Below are positions 7,601-7,827 of a stretch of 7,827 bases of DNA, piece by piece (positions within the stretch are counted from its first letter, which is position 1; each line of letters opens with the position of its first letter). The notes beneath the pieces are model-generated. The model was given only the letters and a program-made list of their open reading frames with translations, made no database searches and was not told the origin of the DNA. Position numbers and translations under genes: made by a program. The stretch covers positions 1-7,827 of the forward strand of contig JAIXXU010000117.1 in assembly GCA_027490595.1 (NCBI GenBank), given 5' to 3'. This DNA comes from Pseudomonadota bacterium (GTDB lineage: Bacteria; Bdellovibrionota_B; Oligoflexia; Silvanigrellales; Silvanigrellaceae).

Positions 7601-7827
7601 CTGATTCCAGCCTATGTACGACGATTTCATTTTTATATTTTCATAACAATGACAAATAGAAACCAGGGTCTCCAATGAAAAAATAATTTCTAAATTAATT
7701 ATAGACTCTTCTTCTATTTTAGATAAAAATTGAAGATTATAATCAGGGAAAATGTCTTCCTGCAAAGGACTTGTGTACTTCAAAACTTTTTTATTGACTT
7801 CCTCTTGTGCAGCAAACGGTAGCCTTC
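4607..7827 (-). CDS. Very large repeat protein: helical repeats plus pentapeptide-repeat beta-helix, 5' end outside window
   Basis: I do not recognise a named family. The frame runs from the TAA at 4609-4607 to the right edge without a stop. The first usable start is a TTG at 7783 (1058 residues), but its only nearby GAGGAA is 15 nt away and 14 more sense codons reach the edge, so the real start is probably outside. Numbered from the TTG: a Lys/Asn/Ile-rich helical part (1-240); tandem helical repeats of about 42 residues (roughly 240-460); a pentapeptide-repeat segment (473-578); an acidic/Ser linker (587-600, SNSSSSTDDD); and a second helical region (600-1058). The visible part has no clear signal peptide or enzyme motif. 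The stretch at 957-978 is hydrophobic, but it matches the repeat-helix pattern better than a membrane span. Such architecture suggests a binding scaffold or a host- or RNA-directed protein. It converges on rho. Confidence 0.88.
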   Translation of the reverse strand, partial: RLPFAAQEEVNKKVLKYTSPLQEDIFPDYNLQFLSKIEEESIINLEIIFSLETLVSICHCYENIKMKSSYIGWNQNSCISSLPSLSPQLMEAMNRSTHYFFNNEKINIKKMIHFYRLFPFWRSQRNEKISGYFNAFLYVSNIFLKENEYLDLCNQEVFDICLIINEIINLPVEYLKKLNAKKIIRFINLFNEKIIHENILKKMNKDDLLKFFKLSLDLSYLGNKLSDELFNDDNFSVQLNELAKTLGKKIGQSSDVIFRSQDLVEICVTIKYRIERISENWLSFFIPRLQNSAARFLIEVIAEKIERSAPVYLNNDQIIKAFESFYDLSDAIPADQKFIQSIAGKLKGNTSIQKRFQTFEMIRIVWAFQYMSGQSEGSKRLVQVATELIRHTEAVGLDSSGIDSICQGLMGLSENSPEAASLVKVCIHIIKKNLPEQIDTEEEFSHIFKFVKKFSKGVPEFQALVSILKKMIQNSDFSYLLDAVDNFGRDLEGYDLSNLNVSGSDFTVTGANAGQLYVNLSNSICRGINCTKTNLSNVVADNADFTKANFSFAILKNTSLKGANCKDINLSFITISPQTNFTGAIFEGNEIISIQLPNSSDHLDSNSSSSTDDDYVRPVELSEQYLDRNFNHKLNRKSILTAVHTISNSKVRIRAMESIIAWVEKLPLQKKNDVLKYWESFSSILFKKSGDYTSSSVISKFILNELADKIISAGNTQKKLFNKVEAKFFFSLVKEKNKNFYLTNSLFISQLIYSMKTHKLNPIVQNGIQLERIYLSFFPSIYSEAKSMLQRLARVSESLPSKIDLDRNMVLIAPNGKNFLLISFEYYQRFMLDKDVGSIINWDNLCYFKEINQDNYIIQPNGAVDLMEIFNEIPLFKKQYEFYSSCNSMMNFINVLKLGEHQELFLKTFHKKSSKIKFVDLENYEKLKRVFTPFFKSLVVSMRHVELKDEFIQRISEIFKFDQLSGNPSEIAATYASLAAFFVFLSSSTVFGTDDDSPEIIRQFAVGFLNQAKIFLPDLIDLDWIDTLVGSSQSAQVDSVAVFSCTGSLFLEMKEKLENTNAFRSIIPIAWQ
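6050..6367 (-). repeat. Pentapeptide-repeat-coding segment inside the large protein
   Basis: Codes for residues 473-578 (numbered from the TTG at 7783). A hydrophobic or Cys residue recurs every five positions in three blocks: 477-502; 506-561 (C511, C516, L521, F531, F536, L541, L546, C551, L556); and 567-577. In the best part the preceding two residues are the typical Ala/Thr then Asn/Asp, as in ADFTKANFSFA (529-539) and LKGANCKDINL (546-556). This is the A(D/N)LXX pentapeptide pattern, which folds as a right-handed quadrilateral beta-helix. About 20 repeats with two register slips give roughly five coils. The Qnr-type gyrase mimic is one known use of this fold, but nothing here points to it specifically. 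Confidence 0.8.
6404..7066 (-). repeat. Tandem ~42-residue helical repeats (octotricopeptide-like) inside the large protein
   Basis: Codes for residues 240-460. A similar amphipathic helix recurs: LVEICVTIKYR (249), IIKAFESFYDLS (304), MIRIVWAFQYMS (347), IDSICQGLMGLS (388) and FSHIFKFVKKFS (430). Spacing is 55, 43, 41 and 42 residues, and each is followed by a second helix such as RLVQVATELIRH (366-377) or SLVKVCIHIIKK (407-418). The 'hxxhhxAhxxhs' pattern recalls octotricopeptide (OPR)-like repeats, which bind RNA in chloroplasts and also occur in some intracellular bacteria. The repeats are degenerate, so the family name is tentative. An armadillo/HEAT-like solenoid is the alternative. Confidence 0.5.

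Overview
The window holds five protein-coding regions and no RNA gene, insertion sequence, CRISPR array or attachment site that I could support. From left to right they are: a probably 5'-truncated beta-rich protein of unknown function (+); a short dihydroneopterin aldolase-like gene (-); ornithine aminotransferase, rocD (+); transcription termination factor rho (+) with an unusually long disordered N-terminal extension; and a very large protein (-) of at least 1058 residues. The large protein joins tandem helical repeats, a pentapeptide-repeat beta-helix and a third helical region, and it runs off the right edge of the window.

Organism: the DNA is AT-rich. The Rho core has the form seen in proteobacteria and the former Deltaproteobacteria, and it matches my memory of E. 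coli Rho closely through the RNA-binding and ATPase motifs. The long Gly/Pro/Asn/Gln-rich Rho extension and the AT-rich, repeat-built large protein would fit a low-GC member of Bdellovibrionota/Oligoflexia or another host-associated lineage. This is inference from recollection, not a measured placement, and I hold it at low confidence.

Layout: the first gene and the folB-like gene converge with only 6 bp between their stop codons. The folB-like gene and rocD diverge from a 44-bp spacer that carries both ribosome binding sites. rocD and rho are co-directional, 135 bp apart, and a plausible sigma70-type promoter overlaps the rocD stop codon, so rho may be transcribed on its own. rho and the large gene converge over 65 bp. 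No intergenic stretch is longer than 135 bp.

Functionally this is a mix of housekeeping genes (folate synthesis, ornithine/proline/glutamate metabolism, transcription termination) next to two unrecognised, lineage-specific-looking proteins. I see no pathway linking the five genes. The least explained item is the large right-hand protein: its helical-repeat plus pentapeptide architecture is one I do not recognise as a named family, and its base composition varies sharply along the gene.
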